Shown here: positions 45,404-52,145 of the stretch, piece by piece
Position numbering within the stretch: the stretch's first letter is position 1
How the letters are laid out: every line of letters starts with the position of its first letter
Assembly: GCF_003259525.1 (NCBI RefSeq)
Contig: NZ_QLLO01000004.1
Coordinates: 248,001-312,000 of the forward strand
From: Olleya aquimaris
GTDB taxonomy: Bacteria > Bacteroidota > Bacteroidia > Flavobacteriales > Flavobacteriaceae
DNA length: 64,000 nt
Direction: 5' to 3'
Notes under the pieces: generated by a model
The model's database searches: none
Seen by the model: the letters and a program-made list of their open reading frames with translations, nothing else
What the model was told of the DNA's origin: nothing
Program-made: the position numbers and the translations under genes

Positions 45404-46360
45404 ATGAGTGAAGAACAAATTAGAAGTTTAGAGAAACAGTTTGAAGAGCGTATCGCAAGAGACGAAAAAATTGAACCAAAAGATTGGATGCCAGAAAAGT
45501 ATCGCCAAACTCACATTCGTCAAATGTCGCAACACGCACATTCCGAAATTGTAGGGATGTTACCAGAAGGTAATTGGATTACTCGTGCACCATCATTACG
45601 TCGTAAAGTAGCATTGTTAGCTAAAGTACAAGACGAAGCAGGACATGGTTTATATTTATATTCTGCAACAGAAACTTTAGGTATTTCTAGAGACGAAATG
45701 TACGAGCAGTTGCATACAGGTAAAGCAAAATATTCGTCAATATTTAACTACCCAACTGTCACTTGGGCAGATATGGGAGCAATTGGTTGGTTAGTCGATG
45801 GTGCAGCTATTATTAACCAAGTACCATTATGTAATACGTCTTATGGACCATATGCAAGAGCAATGATACGTGTGTGCAAAGAAGAAAGCTTTCACCAACG
45901 TCAAGGTTTTGAGATTATGTTAAAATTGTGCAACGGTACACCAGAGCAAAAAGAAATGGCACAAGATGCATTAAACCGTTGGTGGTGGCCAAGTTTAATG
46001 ATGCTAGGTCCTACAGATGCAGAATCTGTACATACAGAACAGTCCATGAAATGGAAATTAAAGCGTAAGTCTAACGACGATTTACGTCAGCAATTTATAG
46101 ATCAAACCGTTCCGCAAGCAGATATTTTAGGGCTTACTATTCCTGATCCAGATTTAAAATGGAATGAAAAACGTCAAAGCTACGATTTTGGAGAAATTGA
46201 TTGGGACGAGTTTTGGCAGGTTGTAAAAGGTCATGGACCATGTAACAAAGAACGTATGAAAGCAAGAGTTGGTGCATGGGAACGAGGTGAATGGGTTAGA
46301 GATGCAGCAATGGCTCACGCAGAAAAAAAGCAAAAAAGAAATCAAAAACAAGCAGTTTAA
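45404..46360 (+). CDS. paaA: phenylacetyl-CoA epoxidase catalytic subunit PaaA
   Basis: Diiron monooxygenase subunit that epoxidises the ring of phenylacetyl-CoA. The 318-residue protein shows the PaaA ferritin-like core: [19 protein letters not shown] (ExxH, about 84-102) and [15 protein letters not shown] (ExxxH region, about 164-178), which supply carboxylate and His iron ligands, plus [17 protein letters not shown] and the C-terminal [18 protein letters not shown]. Length agrees with the E. coli enzyme. It acts in complex with PaaC and PaaB and receives electrons from PaaE. Confidence 0.97.
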   Translation: MSEEQIRSLEKQFEERIARDEKIEPKDWMPEKYRQTHIRQMSQHAHSEIVGMLPEGNWITRAPSLRRKVALLAKVQDEAGHGLYLYSATETLGISRDEMYEQLHTGKAKYSSIFNYPTVTWADMGAIGWLVDGAAIINQVPLCNTSYGPYARAMIRVCKEESFHQRQGFEIMLKLCNGTPEQKEMAQDALNRWWWPSLMMLGPTDAESVHTEQSMKWKLKRKSNDDLRQQFIDQTVPQADILGLTIPDPDLKWNEKRQSYDFGEIDWDEFWQVVKGHGPCNKERMKARVGAWERGEWVRDAAMAHAEKKQKRNQKQAV

Positions 46361-46375
46361 AATAAACTTAAAACT

Positions 46376-46426
46376 CCTTCCCTTATTTAAGGGAAGGTGG
46401 CTTTAAGCTCCATCAAGAGCTTAAAG
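46376..46426 (+). repeat. double-hairpin repeat, paaA-paaB junction
   Basis: Two perfect 10-bp hairpins in tandem: CCTTCCCTTA with TAAGGGAAGG (46376-46397) and CTTTAAGCTC with GAGCTTAAAG (46401-46426), then ACGGAAGGG, which could pair alternatively with the first arm. It is a different class from the GTCATT family. Confidence 0.8.
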
Positions 46427-46488
46427 ACGGAAGGGTTGTTAGTAGAATAAGTTTCCCTAATAAGAAGAGTTTAAAAAAATAAAAAATT

Positions 46489-46779
46489 ATGTCAACAACA
46501 AAAAACTGGCCTCTTTGGGAAGTCTTTGTAAGAAGTAAAAACGGATTAGAACATCGTCACTGTGGAAGTTTACACGCAACAGATGCAGAAATGGCATTAG
46601 AAAATGCAAGAGATGTTTACACACGTCGTAATGAAGGTGTAAGTATTTGGGTTGTAGAGTCTAAACATATTACTGCTTCAAATCCAGAGCATAATGGCGA
46701 ATTGTTTGAGCCTGCTCAGGATAAAGTATATCGTCATCCAACTTTTTACGATTTACCAGACGAGGTAAAACATATGTAA
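46489..46779 (+). CDS. paaB: phenylacetyl-CoA epoxidase subunit PaaB
   Basis: Small non-catalytic subunit of the PaaABCE complex, needed for activity and assembly. The 96 residues have the PaaB pattern: WPLWEVFVRSKNGLEHRHCGSLHATDAEMALENARDVYTRRNEGVSIWVV, then a C-terminal YRHPTFYDLPDEVKHM. Length matches the family (about 95). It lies between paaA and paaC; the flanking spacers are filled with hairpin repeats, one of which begins at its stop codon. Confidence 0.96.
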   Translation: MSTTKNWPLWEVFVRSKNGLEHRHCGSLHATDAEMALENARDVYTRRNEGVSIWVVESKHITASNPEHNGELFEPAQDKVYRHPTFYDLPDEVKHM

Positions 46780-46800
46780 TTTGAGCTTTGCTCAAATTAC
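46776..46800 (+). repeat. 11-bp inverted repeat at the paaB stop codon
   Basis: GTAATTTGAGC pairs perfectly with GCTCAAATTAC around TTT; the paaB TAA is inside the left arm (46777-46779). It directly adjoins the GAAA-loop hairpin at 46803, the same arrangement as at the paaZ/GIY-YIG junction. Confidence 0.85.
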
Positions 46801-46802
46801 AA

Positions 46803-46873
46803 TTCCCGTGAAAACGGGAAACTCATAAATGAAACTAAATGTTTAATTAAAAAGATTCCCACTTTCGTGGGAA
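46803..46873. repeat. opposed pair of GNRA-type hairpins, paaB-paaC junction
   Basis: Left hairpin TTCCCGT-GAAA-ACGGGAA (46803-46820); right hairpin TTCCCAC-TTTC-GTGGGAA (46856-46873), whose loop is GAAA on the other strand. They bracket 35 AT-rich bases with no gene. The right hairpin ends 6 bases before the paaC ATG and contains the only GGGAA that could act as a ribosome-binding site. Confidence 0.8.
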
Positions 46874-46879
46874 GTAAAC

Positions 46880-47635
46880 ATGAAAAACGAAAATTTATAT
46901 AATTACATTTTAGGCATAGCGGATAATAGTCTTATCCTTGGTCAGCGTATGGGAGAACTATGTGGACATGGACCAAGTTTAGAAACAGATATCGCTTGTA
47001 CTAATATCTCATTAGATTTATTTGGACAAGTACGTAGTTATTTTCAGTATGCTGCTAAAATTGCTGAAGATGGAAGAACCGAAGATGATATTGCGATGCT
47101 GCGACTAGAACGTGAGTACAAAAATGTATTACTAGTAGAGCAACCAAATACCGATTTTGCGTATACTATTGGACGTCAATTTTTATTTGATGTCTATCAT
47201 TTAGCCTTTCTTTCAGAATTACAAAAAAGTACAGATTTAACCTTGTCTGCAATAGCTAATAAGTGCATCAAAGAAGTAAGCTATCACGAACGTTTTTCTT
47301 CAGATTGGGTAAAACGTTTAGGTGATGGTACAGAAGAGAGTAAAACAAAAATGCAGGAAGCTATTAATGATTTATGGACGTATACAGACGAATTATTTCA
47401 TCAAACAGAAGCTGATAAAGCAATGGTAGCAGAAGGGGTTGGAGTTGATGTAACTAAATTAAAAGAAGCCTATTACAAAAATGTAAGTGAGCTACTTGAA
47501 GAAGCTACATTGAAAATTCCTGAATCAAAATATTTCCAGAAAGGCGGAAAAGAGGGTATACATTCAGAACATTTAGGATATTTATTAAGCGATTTGCAAT
47601 ATATGCAACGTACGTATCCAAACATGGAATGGTAA
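46880..47635 (+). CDS. paaC: phenylacetyl-CoA epoxidase structural subunit PaaC
   Basis: Partner of PaaA in the epoxidase core; a ferritin-like helical protein that has lost the diiron site and stabilises PaaA. The 251 residues include LGIADNSLILGQRMGELCGHGPSLETDIA (about 11-39), TNISLDLFGQVRSYFQYAA and EVSYHERFSSDWVKRLGDGTEES. Ends HLGYLLSDLQYMQRTYPNMEW, a family hallmark. Length is normal. The start codon follows a hairpin repeat that may influence its translation. Confidence 0.96.
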   Translation: MKNENLYNYILGIADNSLILGQRMGELCGHGPSLETDIACTNISLDLFGQVRSYFQYAAKIAEDGRTEDDIAMLRLEREYKNVLLVEQPNTDFAYTIGRQFLFDVYHLAFLSELQKSTDLTLSAIANKCIKEVSYHERFSSDWVKRLGDGTEESKTKMQEAINDLWTYTDELFHQTEADKAMVAEGVGVDVTKLKEAYYKNVSELLEEATLKIPESKYFQKGGKEGIHSEHLGYLLSDLQYMQRTYPNMEW

Positions 47636-47636
47636 A

Positions 47637-47656
47637 ATTCCTGCGTAGGCAGGAAT
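47637..47656 (+). repeat. interspersed hairpin repeat, paaC-paaD junction (copy 1)
   Basis: ATTCCTGC pairs with GCAGGAAT around GTAG, followed by CTCA. It begins 2 bases after the paaC stop codon. Confidence 0.8.
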
Positions 47657-47676
47657 CTCAATAATTAATACAAAAT

Positions 47677-47704
47677 GTCATTCAGAGCGAAGCGAAGAAT
47701 CTCA
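47677..47704 (+). repeat. interspersed repeat, paaC-paaD junction (copy 2)
   Basis: Reference copy of the main class: GTCATTCAGAGC, GAA, then GCGAAGAATCTCA. ATTC pairs with GAAT, GA faces GA, and GC pairs with GC around a GAA loop. It ends 10 bases before the paaD ATG. Confidence 0.8.
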
Positions 47705-47714
47705 TTTAAATAAA

Positions 47715-48215
47715 ATGACAACAACAGAACAAAACATAGATCAAATCTTAATTCCAATTCTGGAACAAGTGTCTGATCCAGAAATTCCAGTATTATCAAT
47801 AATGGACATGGGAGTTGTACGTTCTGCTATTATTGAAAACAATATTGTAAAAGTACAAATAACACCAACCTATAGTGGTTGTCCTGCAATGGATGTTATT
47901 GGAGACGATATAAAAAAAGCACTAAAAGAAGCAGGTTATAATTCTGAAATAGAATTAATTCTTGCTCCAGCTTGGACAACCGATTGGATTACACCAAGAG
48001 GTAGAAAAGCATTAGAAGATTATGGTATAGCAGCACCTTTAGATGCTGAAGCAGACAAAGAGGTATTGCTTCACGGAAAACGAATAGTAAAATGTACTAA
48101 TTGTGGTTCGCAAAACACACGATTAGTCAGTCAATTTGGGTCTACAGCATGCAAAGCACAATTTCAGTGCGATGACTGTCAAGAACCATTTGACTATTTT
48201 AAATGTTTAAAATGA
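47715..48215 (+). CDS. paaD: PaaD, iron-sulfur assembly factor of phenylacetyl-CoA epoxidase
   Basis: DUF59/MIP18-type protein required for maturation of the epoxidase system, probably Fe-S loading of PaaE. The 166 residues comprise an N-terminal DUF59 domain (ILEQVSDPEIPVLSIMDMGVVRS, about 13-35; PTYSGCPAMDVIGDDI with the conserved Cys) and a C-terminal zinc-binding tail (CTNCGSQNTRLVSQFGSTAC, then CDDCQEPFDYFKC). Length equals E. coli PaaD. It ends the PaaABCDE functional block. Confidence 0.95.
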   Translation: MTTTEQNIDQILIPILEQVSDPEIPVLSIMDMGVVRSAIIENNIVKVQITPTYSGCPAMDVIGDDIKKALKEAGYNSEIELILAPAWTTDWITPRGRKALEDYGIAAPLDAEADKEVLLHGKRIVKCTNCGSQNTRLVSQFGSTACKAQFQCDDCQEPFDYFKCLK

Positions 48216-48224
48216 CAAGTTATT

Positions 48225-48250
48225 GTCACCCTGAGCGCAGTCGAAGGGTC
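48225..48250 (+). repeat. interspersed repeat, paaD-paaG junction
   Basis: GTC head, ACCCT pairs with AGGGT, GA faces GA, G-C closes a CGCAGT loop. The stem differs from its neighbours but is fully complementary. Confidence 0.8.
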
Positions 48251-48266
48251 TTTTAATTAAAAAAAA

Positions 48267-49049
48267 ATGAGCGAAAGCATCCAACTAAAAATTGAAAACA
48301 AAGTAGCAATTATAACGCTTAACAGACCAGAAGTGTTTAACAGCTTCAATCGTGAAATGGCGTTTTTACTTCACGACACTTTAGATGCTTGTGAGAAAAA
48401 CGATGATGTAAGAGCAATTGTGTTAACCGGAAACGGAAAAGCATTTTGTGCTGGTCAAGACCTTAAAGAAGTCACAGATCCAGATTTAAATCCTGGATTT
48501 AAAAAAATATTAGACGAACATTATAATCCAATCATCACCAGAATACGCGATATTAAAAAACCAATTGTAGCAGCAGTAAATGGTGTTGCAGCAGGAGCTG
48601 GAGCAAACATTGCTTTAGCTTGTGATATAGTTGTCGCTCATGAAAAAGTAAGTTTTATTCAAGCCTTTAGCTTAATTGGTTTAGTTCCTGATAGTGCAGG
48701 AACGTTCTTTTTACCTAGACTTATTGGTTTTCAAAAAGCGTTAGCATTAGCCATGTTAGGAGATAAAATTGGAGCTGAAGACGCTGAAAAAATGGGAATG
48801 ATTTACAAAATGATTCCTTTAGAAAATTTTGAAGAAGAAGTAAACAAACTCGCTGTAAAATTAGCAAACATGCCAACCAAAGCATTAGGATTAATCAAGG
48901 AGTTATATAACAAGTCCATGACTAACGATTTAGAATCTCAATTAGCATTAGAATCTAAATTACAAATAGAAGCAGCACAAAGTAACGACTATGCAGAAGG
49001 TGTGGCTGCGTTTATAGAAAAACGTAAACCTAATTTTAAAGGTAATTAA
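48267..49049 (+). CDS. paaG: 1,2-epoxyphenylacetyl-CoA isomerase PaaG (enoyl-CoA hydratase/isomerase family)
   Basis: Probably converts the ring epoxide to the seven-membered oxepin-CoA and shifts double bonds later in the pathway. The 260-residue crotonase-fold protein shows VITLNRPEVFNSFNREM-like N-terminus (IITLNRPEVFNSF), the oxyanion segments AFCAGQDLKEV (about 65-75) and VNGVAAGAGANIALACDI, and FSLIGLVPDSAGTFFLPRLIG with the acidic Asp of PaaG enzymes (PDSAGT). Position directly after paaD and before paaH matches other paa operons. A generic enoyl-CoA hydratase role is the alternative. Confidence 0.9.
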   Translation: MSESIQLKIENKVAIITLNRPEVFNSFNREMAFLLHDTLDACEKNDDVRAIVLTGNGKAFCAGQDLKEVTDPDLNPGFKKILDEHYNPIITRIRDIKKPIVAAVNGVAAGAGANIALACDIVVAHEKVSFIQAFSLIGLVPDSAGTFFLPRLIGFQKALALAMLGDKIGAEDAEKMGMIYKMIPLENFEEEVNKLAVKLANMPTKALGLIKELYNKSMTNDLESQLALESKLQIEAAQSNDYAEGVAAFIEKRKPNFKGN

Positions 49050-49051
49050 TT

Positions 49052-49080
49052 GTCATTCAGAGCAAAAGCGAAGAATCTCA
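49052..49080 (+). repeat. interspersed repeat, paaG-paaH junction (copy 1)
   Basis: GTCATTCAGAGC, AAAA, then GCGAAGAATCTCA: same class as 47677 with a changed loop. It begins 2 bases after the paaG stop codon. Confidence 0.8.
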
Positions 49081-49096
49081 CTAAATAAAAGATTAC

Positions 49097-49124
49097 GTCA
49101 TTCTGAACTTGTTTCAGAATCACA
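49097..49124 (+). repeat. interspersed repeat, paaG-paaH junction (copy 2)
   Basis: GTC head, ATTCTGAA pairs with TTCAGAAT around CTTGT-like loop, CACA tail. It lacks the GA/GA step and has a longer continuous stem. Confidence 0.7.
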
Positions 49125-49142
49125 TCAAACAAAATAAATCAT

Positions 49143-50330
49143 ATGAACGTAGGAATCATAGGTAGTGGAACAATGGGAAGTGGCATCGCACAAGTTGCAG
49201 CAACTTCTGGTTGTCAAGTAAAATTATACGATACCAATCAAGCAGCATTAGATAAAGCTAAAGCAGCTTTAGAAAAAATCTTATTACGTCTTATTGAAAA
49301 AGGACGAATCGATTCAGCTGAAAAAGATAGAATACAAGCAAATATATCTTACGTCGATAATTTAAAAGATTTAGCAGATTCCAACCTAACGATTGAAGCA
49401 ATAATTGAAAATTTAGAGATTAAAAAGAAAGTGTTTTCAGAATTAGAAAGCTATGTTTCTGATGATTGCATCATCGCTTCAAATACGTCGAGCTTGTCAA
49501 TTGCATCAATTGCTGCTTCACTTAAAAATCCGAAACGATGTGTTGGTATTCATTTTTTCAATCCAGCTCCTTTAATGAAATTGGTTGAGGTCATTCCAGC
49601 TATTCAAACTTCATACGAAACATTAGAAAAGTCAATTGATACTATTTCTAGTTGGAAAAAAACAGTAGCAGTTGCAAAAGATACACCTGGTTTTATTGTA
49701 AATCGTGTAGCAAGACCATTTTACGGAGAAGCATTACGTATTTATGAAGAAGGTATAGCAGATTTTTCAACCATAGATAATAGTCTAAAAACACTTGGAG
49801 GTTTCCGTATGGGACCATTTGAGTTAATGGATTTTATAGGTAATGATGTCAACTATACAGTAACCGAAACTGTTTTTGAAGCATTCTATTACGATCCAAG
49901 ATACAAACCAGCATTCACACAAAAACGTTTTGCAGAAGCAGGATATTTAGGACGTAAATCTGGAATAGGTTATTATGAATATGATAATAACGGAAAGAAA
50001 GTTGAAGACTCAAATGTCATTCAGAGCGAAAGCGAAGAATCTCACGATGAAACTTTAGCAAAACAAATATTCGACAGAGTATTAGTCATGCTAATCAACG
50101 AAGCAGCAGACGCACTATTTTTAAATATTGCATCAGCAGAAGACATAGACAACGCCATGACCAAAGGAGTTAATTATCCAAAAGGATTATTAGCTTGGGC
50201 AGACGAAAAAGGAATCGATTGGTGTGTGAATAAAATGGACGAATTATATAACGAATATCATGAAGACAGATACCGTTGTAGTCCATTATTACGAAAAATG
50301 AATAGAGAAAATAAAACGTTTTTTAATTAA
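49143..50330 (+). CDS. paaH: 3-hydroxyacyl-CoA dehydrogenase PaaH with an in-frame repeat insertion
   Basis: NAD-dependent oxidation of 3-hydroxyadipyl-CoA to 3-oxoadipyl-CoA. The N-terminal Rossmann domain begins MNVGIIGSGTMGSGIAQVA, followed by EAIIENLEIKKKVFSELE, ASNTSSLSIASIA and the catalytic-region VGIHFFNPAPLMKLVEVI. The first 3HCDH C-domain reads GFIVNRVARPFYGEALRI and GPFELMDFIGNDVNYTV. A second C-domain (about 300-395) contains VLMLINEAADAL and GVNYPKGLLAWADE. Between the two, residues 292-300 (VIQSESEES) are encoded by a 27-base copy of the intergenic repeat. At 395 residues it is shorter than two-domain E. coli PaaH (475). Confidence 0.93.
   Translation: MNVGIIGSGTMGSGIAQVAATSGCQVKLYDTNQAALDKAKAALEKILLRLIEKGRIDSAEKDRIQANISYVDNLKDLADSNLTIEAIIENLEIKKKVFSELESYVSDDCIIASNTSSLSIASIAASLKNPKRCVGIHFFNPAPLMKLVEVIPAIQTSYETLEKSIDTISSWKKTVAVAKDTPGFIVNRVARPFYGEALRIYEEGIADFSTIDNSLKTLGGFRMGPFELMDFIGNDVNYTVTETVFEAFYYDPRYKPAFTQKRFAEAGYLGRKSGIGYYEYDNNGKKVEDSNVIQSESEESHDETLAKQIFDRVLVMLINEAADALFLNIASAEDIDNAMTKGVNYPKGLLAWADEKGIDWCVNKMDELYNEYHEDRYRCSPLLRKMNRENKTFFN
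50016..50044 (+). repeat. interspersed repeat inside the paaH coding sequence
   Basis: GTCATTCAGAGCGAAA, then GCGAAGAATCTCA. The repeat core has one more A than the intergenic copies, giving 27 bases to the end of TCT and keeping the frame. It encodes VIQSESEES in the linker between two domains. Confidence 0.85.
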
Positions 50331-50333
50331 AAT

Positions 50334-50397
50334 GTCATTCAGAGCGAAGCGAAGAATCTCATCAAAAGATTGCCAAGTCCTTTGTCCTCGTAATGAC
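50334..50397. repeat. inverted-pair repeat, paaH-paaI junction
   Basis: A forward copy (GTCATT...AATCTCA, 50334-50361) faces an inverted copy (GATTGCC...GTAATGAC, ending 50397). The element ends are inverted GTCATT/AATGAC. The first possible start codon of paaI (50393) lies in the terminal AATGAC. Confidence 0.75.
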
Positions 50398-50815
50398 AAC
50401 TAAGAACATGAAACCAGAACAAATCCCACATAAAATGCTTTCCCAAGATGCTTATAGCACTTGGCTAGGAATAGAAATACTAGAATGTGAACTAGGTCGC
50501 TGTAAAGTTGGAATGACCATTAGAAGAGAGATGCTAAATAGTATGAATAAAGCTCATGGTGGTATCAGTTATTCTTTAGCAGATACAGCATTTGGATTTG
50601 CAGCAAACACACACGGTAAATTTGCAGTGTCTATCGAGACAAGCATTAATCACATAGAAGCATTAAATGAAGGTGATTATTTAACTGCAGAATCGGTAAT
50701 AGAAAAAGTAAATAATAAATTAGGCTTTAATATTATTGAAGTCAAAAGAGGAGATGAATTAGTCGCATTGTTTAAAGGTGTCGTTTATCGTACTCAAAAA
50801 GACTGGGAAGAATAA
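50393..50815 (+). CDS. paaI: PaaI acyl-CoA thioesterase
   Basis: Hot-dog-fold thioesterase thought to release CoA from dead-end (hydroxy)phenylacetyl-CoA intermediates. The 140 residues contain the PaaI core SMNKAHGGISYSLADTAFGFAAN (His-Gly-Gly and catalytic Asp, about 51-73) and VSIETSINHIEALNEGDYL. Family length is about 140. Translation may start at 50393 (MTTKNMKPEQ) or at 50408 (MKPEQIPHKML); the first ATG belongs to the end of a repeat element, so the leader is repeat-derived in either case. Confidence 0.93.
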   Translation: MTTKNMKPEQIPHKMLSQDAYSTWLGIEILECELGRCKVGMTIRREMLNSMNKAHGGISYSLADTAFGFAANTHGKFAVSIETSINHIEALNEGDYLTAESVIEKVNNKLGFNIIEVKRGDELVALFKGVVYRTQKDWEE

Positions 50816-50821
50816 ATAAAT

Positions 50822-50867
50822 TTAAGAATTACGATTTACGAATTCAGATTAAAATCGTAAATCTTAA
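50822..50867. repeat. 15-bp inverted repeat, paaI-paaJ junction
   Basis: TTAAGAATTACGATT (50822-50836) pairs with AATCGTAAATCTTAA (50853-50867) with one mismatch. It is built of TTACGATTTACG-like text and belongs to neither of the two main repeat classes. Confidence 0.75.
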
Positions 50868-50889
50868 ATCAAATATCGTAAATATATAA

Positions 50890-52101
50890 ATGGAAGCATA
50901 CATAATAGACGGAATTAGAACACCAATAGGAAGCTATAAAGGTACTTTATCTGCTGTTCGTACAGACGATTTAGGAGCAATAGTAATTGAAGAAATCGTA
51001 AAACGTAATCCAAATATTCCAAAGGAAGCTTACGACGATGTGATAATGGGTTGTGCAAACCAAGCAGGAGAAGATAACCGTAATGTTGCGAGAATGTCCT
51101 CATTATTAGCTGGATTACCTTTTACTGTTCCAGGAGAAACGGTTAATAGATTATGTAGTTCAGGATTATCAGCAATCATTCATGCAAATCGTGCCATAAA
51201 AGCAGGAGATGGAGATTTGTTTATTTCAGGAGGAGTAGAAAATATGACACGTGGTCCTTACGTCATCGCCAAACCTTCAAGTGCATTTGGTAACGATTCT
51301 AAGATGTATGATTCAAGTTTTGGATGGCGTTTTATCAATCCAAAAATGGAAAAGCTTTATGGTACAGACGGAATGGGAAACACTGCCGAAAATCTTGTAG
51401 AGAAATACAACATCTCTAGAGAAGATCAAGATAAGTTTGCGCATTGGAGCCAAATGAAAGCAACCAAAGCACAAGAAAATGGTCGTTTAGCAAAAGAAAT
51501 TGTAACTGTAGAAATTCCGCAACGCAAAAAAGAGCCAATACAATTCTCAAAAGATGAATTTATAAAACCAACAACTACACTAGAAATATTAGGAAAGTTG
51601 CGTCCAGCCTTTAAAAAAGAAGGCGGAAGTGTTACAGCAGGAAACTCTTCAGGTTTAAACGATGGTGCAGCAGCAACCATAATCGCGTCAGAAGATGCAG
51701 TAAAAAAATACAATCTAAAACCATTAGCAAGAATTGTAAGTTCTGCAGTAGTTGGTGTAGAACCAAGAATTATGGGAATTGGTCCAGTGCAAGCTTCTAA
51801 TAAAGCATTAGAAAAAGCAGGATTAACTATGGATGATATGGATATTATTGAGCTTAACGAAGCTTTCGCAGCTCAAGCTTTAGCTTGTACTAGAGCTTGG
51901 GGAATTGCAGATAACGACCCAAGATTAAACCCAAATGGAGGCTCGATTGCAATTGGTCATCCATTGGGAGTTACAGGAGCAAGAATAGCTTATTCTGCTG
52001 CTTTAGAATTACAAGAACAACAAAAGCGTTATGCACTGATTACTATGTGTATTGGTGTTGGACAAGGCTATGCTTGCGTAATAGAAAACATTAATTTATA
52101 G
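50890..52101 (+). CDS. paaJ: 3-oxoadipyl-CoA thiolase PaaJ
   Basis: Final thiolytic cleavage of 3-oxoadipyl-CoA to succinyl-CoA and acetyl-CoA (also of the 3-oxo-5,6-dehydrosuberyl-CoA intermediate). The 403 residues match the PaaJ/PcaF thiolase family: acyl-accepting Cys in NRLCSSGLSAI (about 88-98), GGVENMTRGPYV, ELNEAFAAQALAC, catalytic His in GGSIAIGHPLGVTGAR and the second Cys in TMCIGVGQGYA. The length is standard and all catalytic residues are present. It lies between paaI and paaZ in the same direction. Confidence 0.93.
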   Translation: MEAYIIDGIRTPIGSYKGTLSAVRTDDLGAIVIEEIVKRNPNIPKEAYDDVIMGCANQAGEDNRNVARMSSLLAGLPFTVPGETVNRLCSSGLSAIIHANRAIKAGDGDLFISGGVENMTRGPYVIAKPSSAFGNDSKMYDSSFGWRFINPKMEKLYGTDGMGNTAENLVEKYNISREDQDKFAHWSQMKATKAQENGRLAKEIVTVEIPQRKKEPIQFSKDEFIKPTTTLEILGKLRPAFKKEGGSVTAGNSSGLNDGAAATIIASEDAVKKYNLKPLARIVSSAVVGVEPRIMGIGPVQASNKALEKAGLTMDDMDIIELNEAFAAQALACTRAWGIADNDPRLNPNGGSIAIGHPLGVTGARIAYSAALELQEQQKRYALITMCIGVGQGYACVIENINL

Positions 52102-52106
52102 CAAAT

Positions 52107-52135
52107 GTCACCTCGAGCGCAGTCGAGAGGTCTCA
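52107..52135 (+). repeat. interspersed repeat, paaJ-paaZ junction
   Basis: GTC head, ACCTC pairs with GAGGT, GA faces GA, G-C closes a CGCAGT loop, TCTCA tail. It starts 5 bases after the paaJ stop codon. Confidence 0.8.
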
Positions 52136-52145
52136 ATTGAATGAT

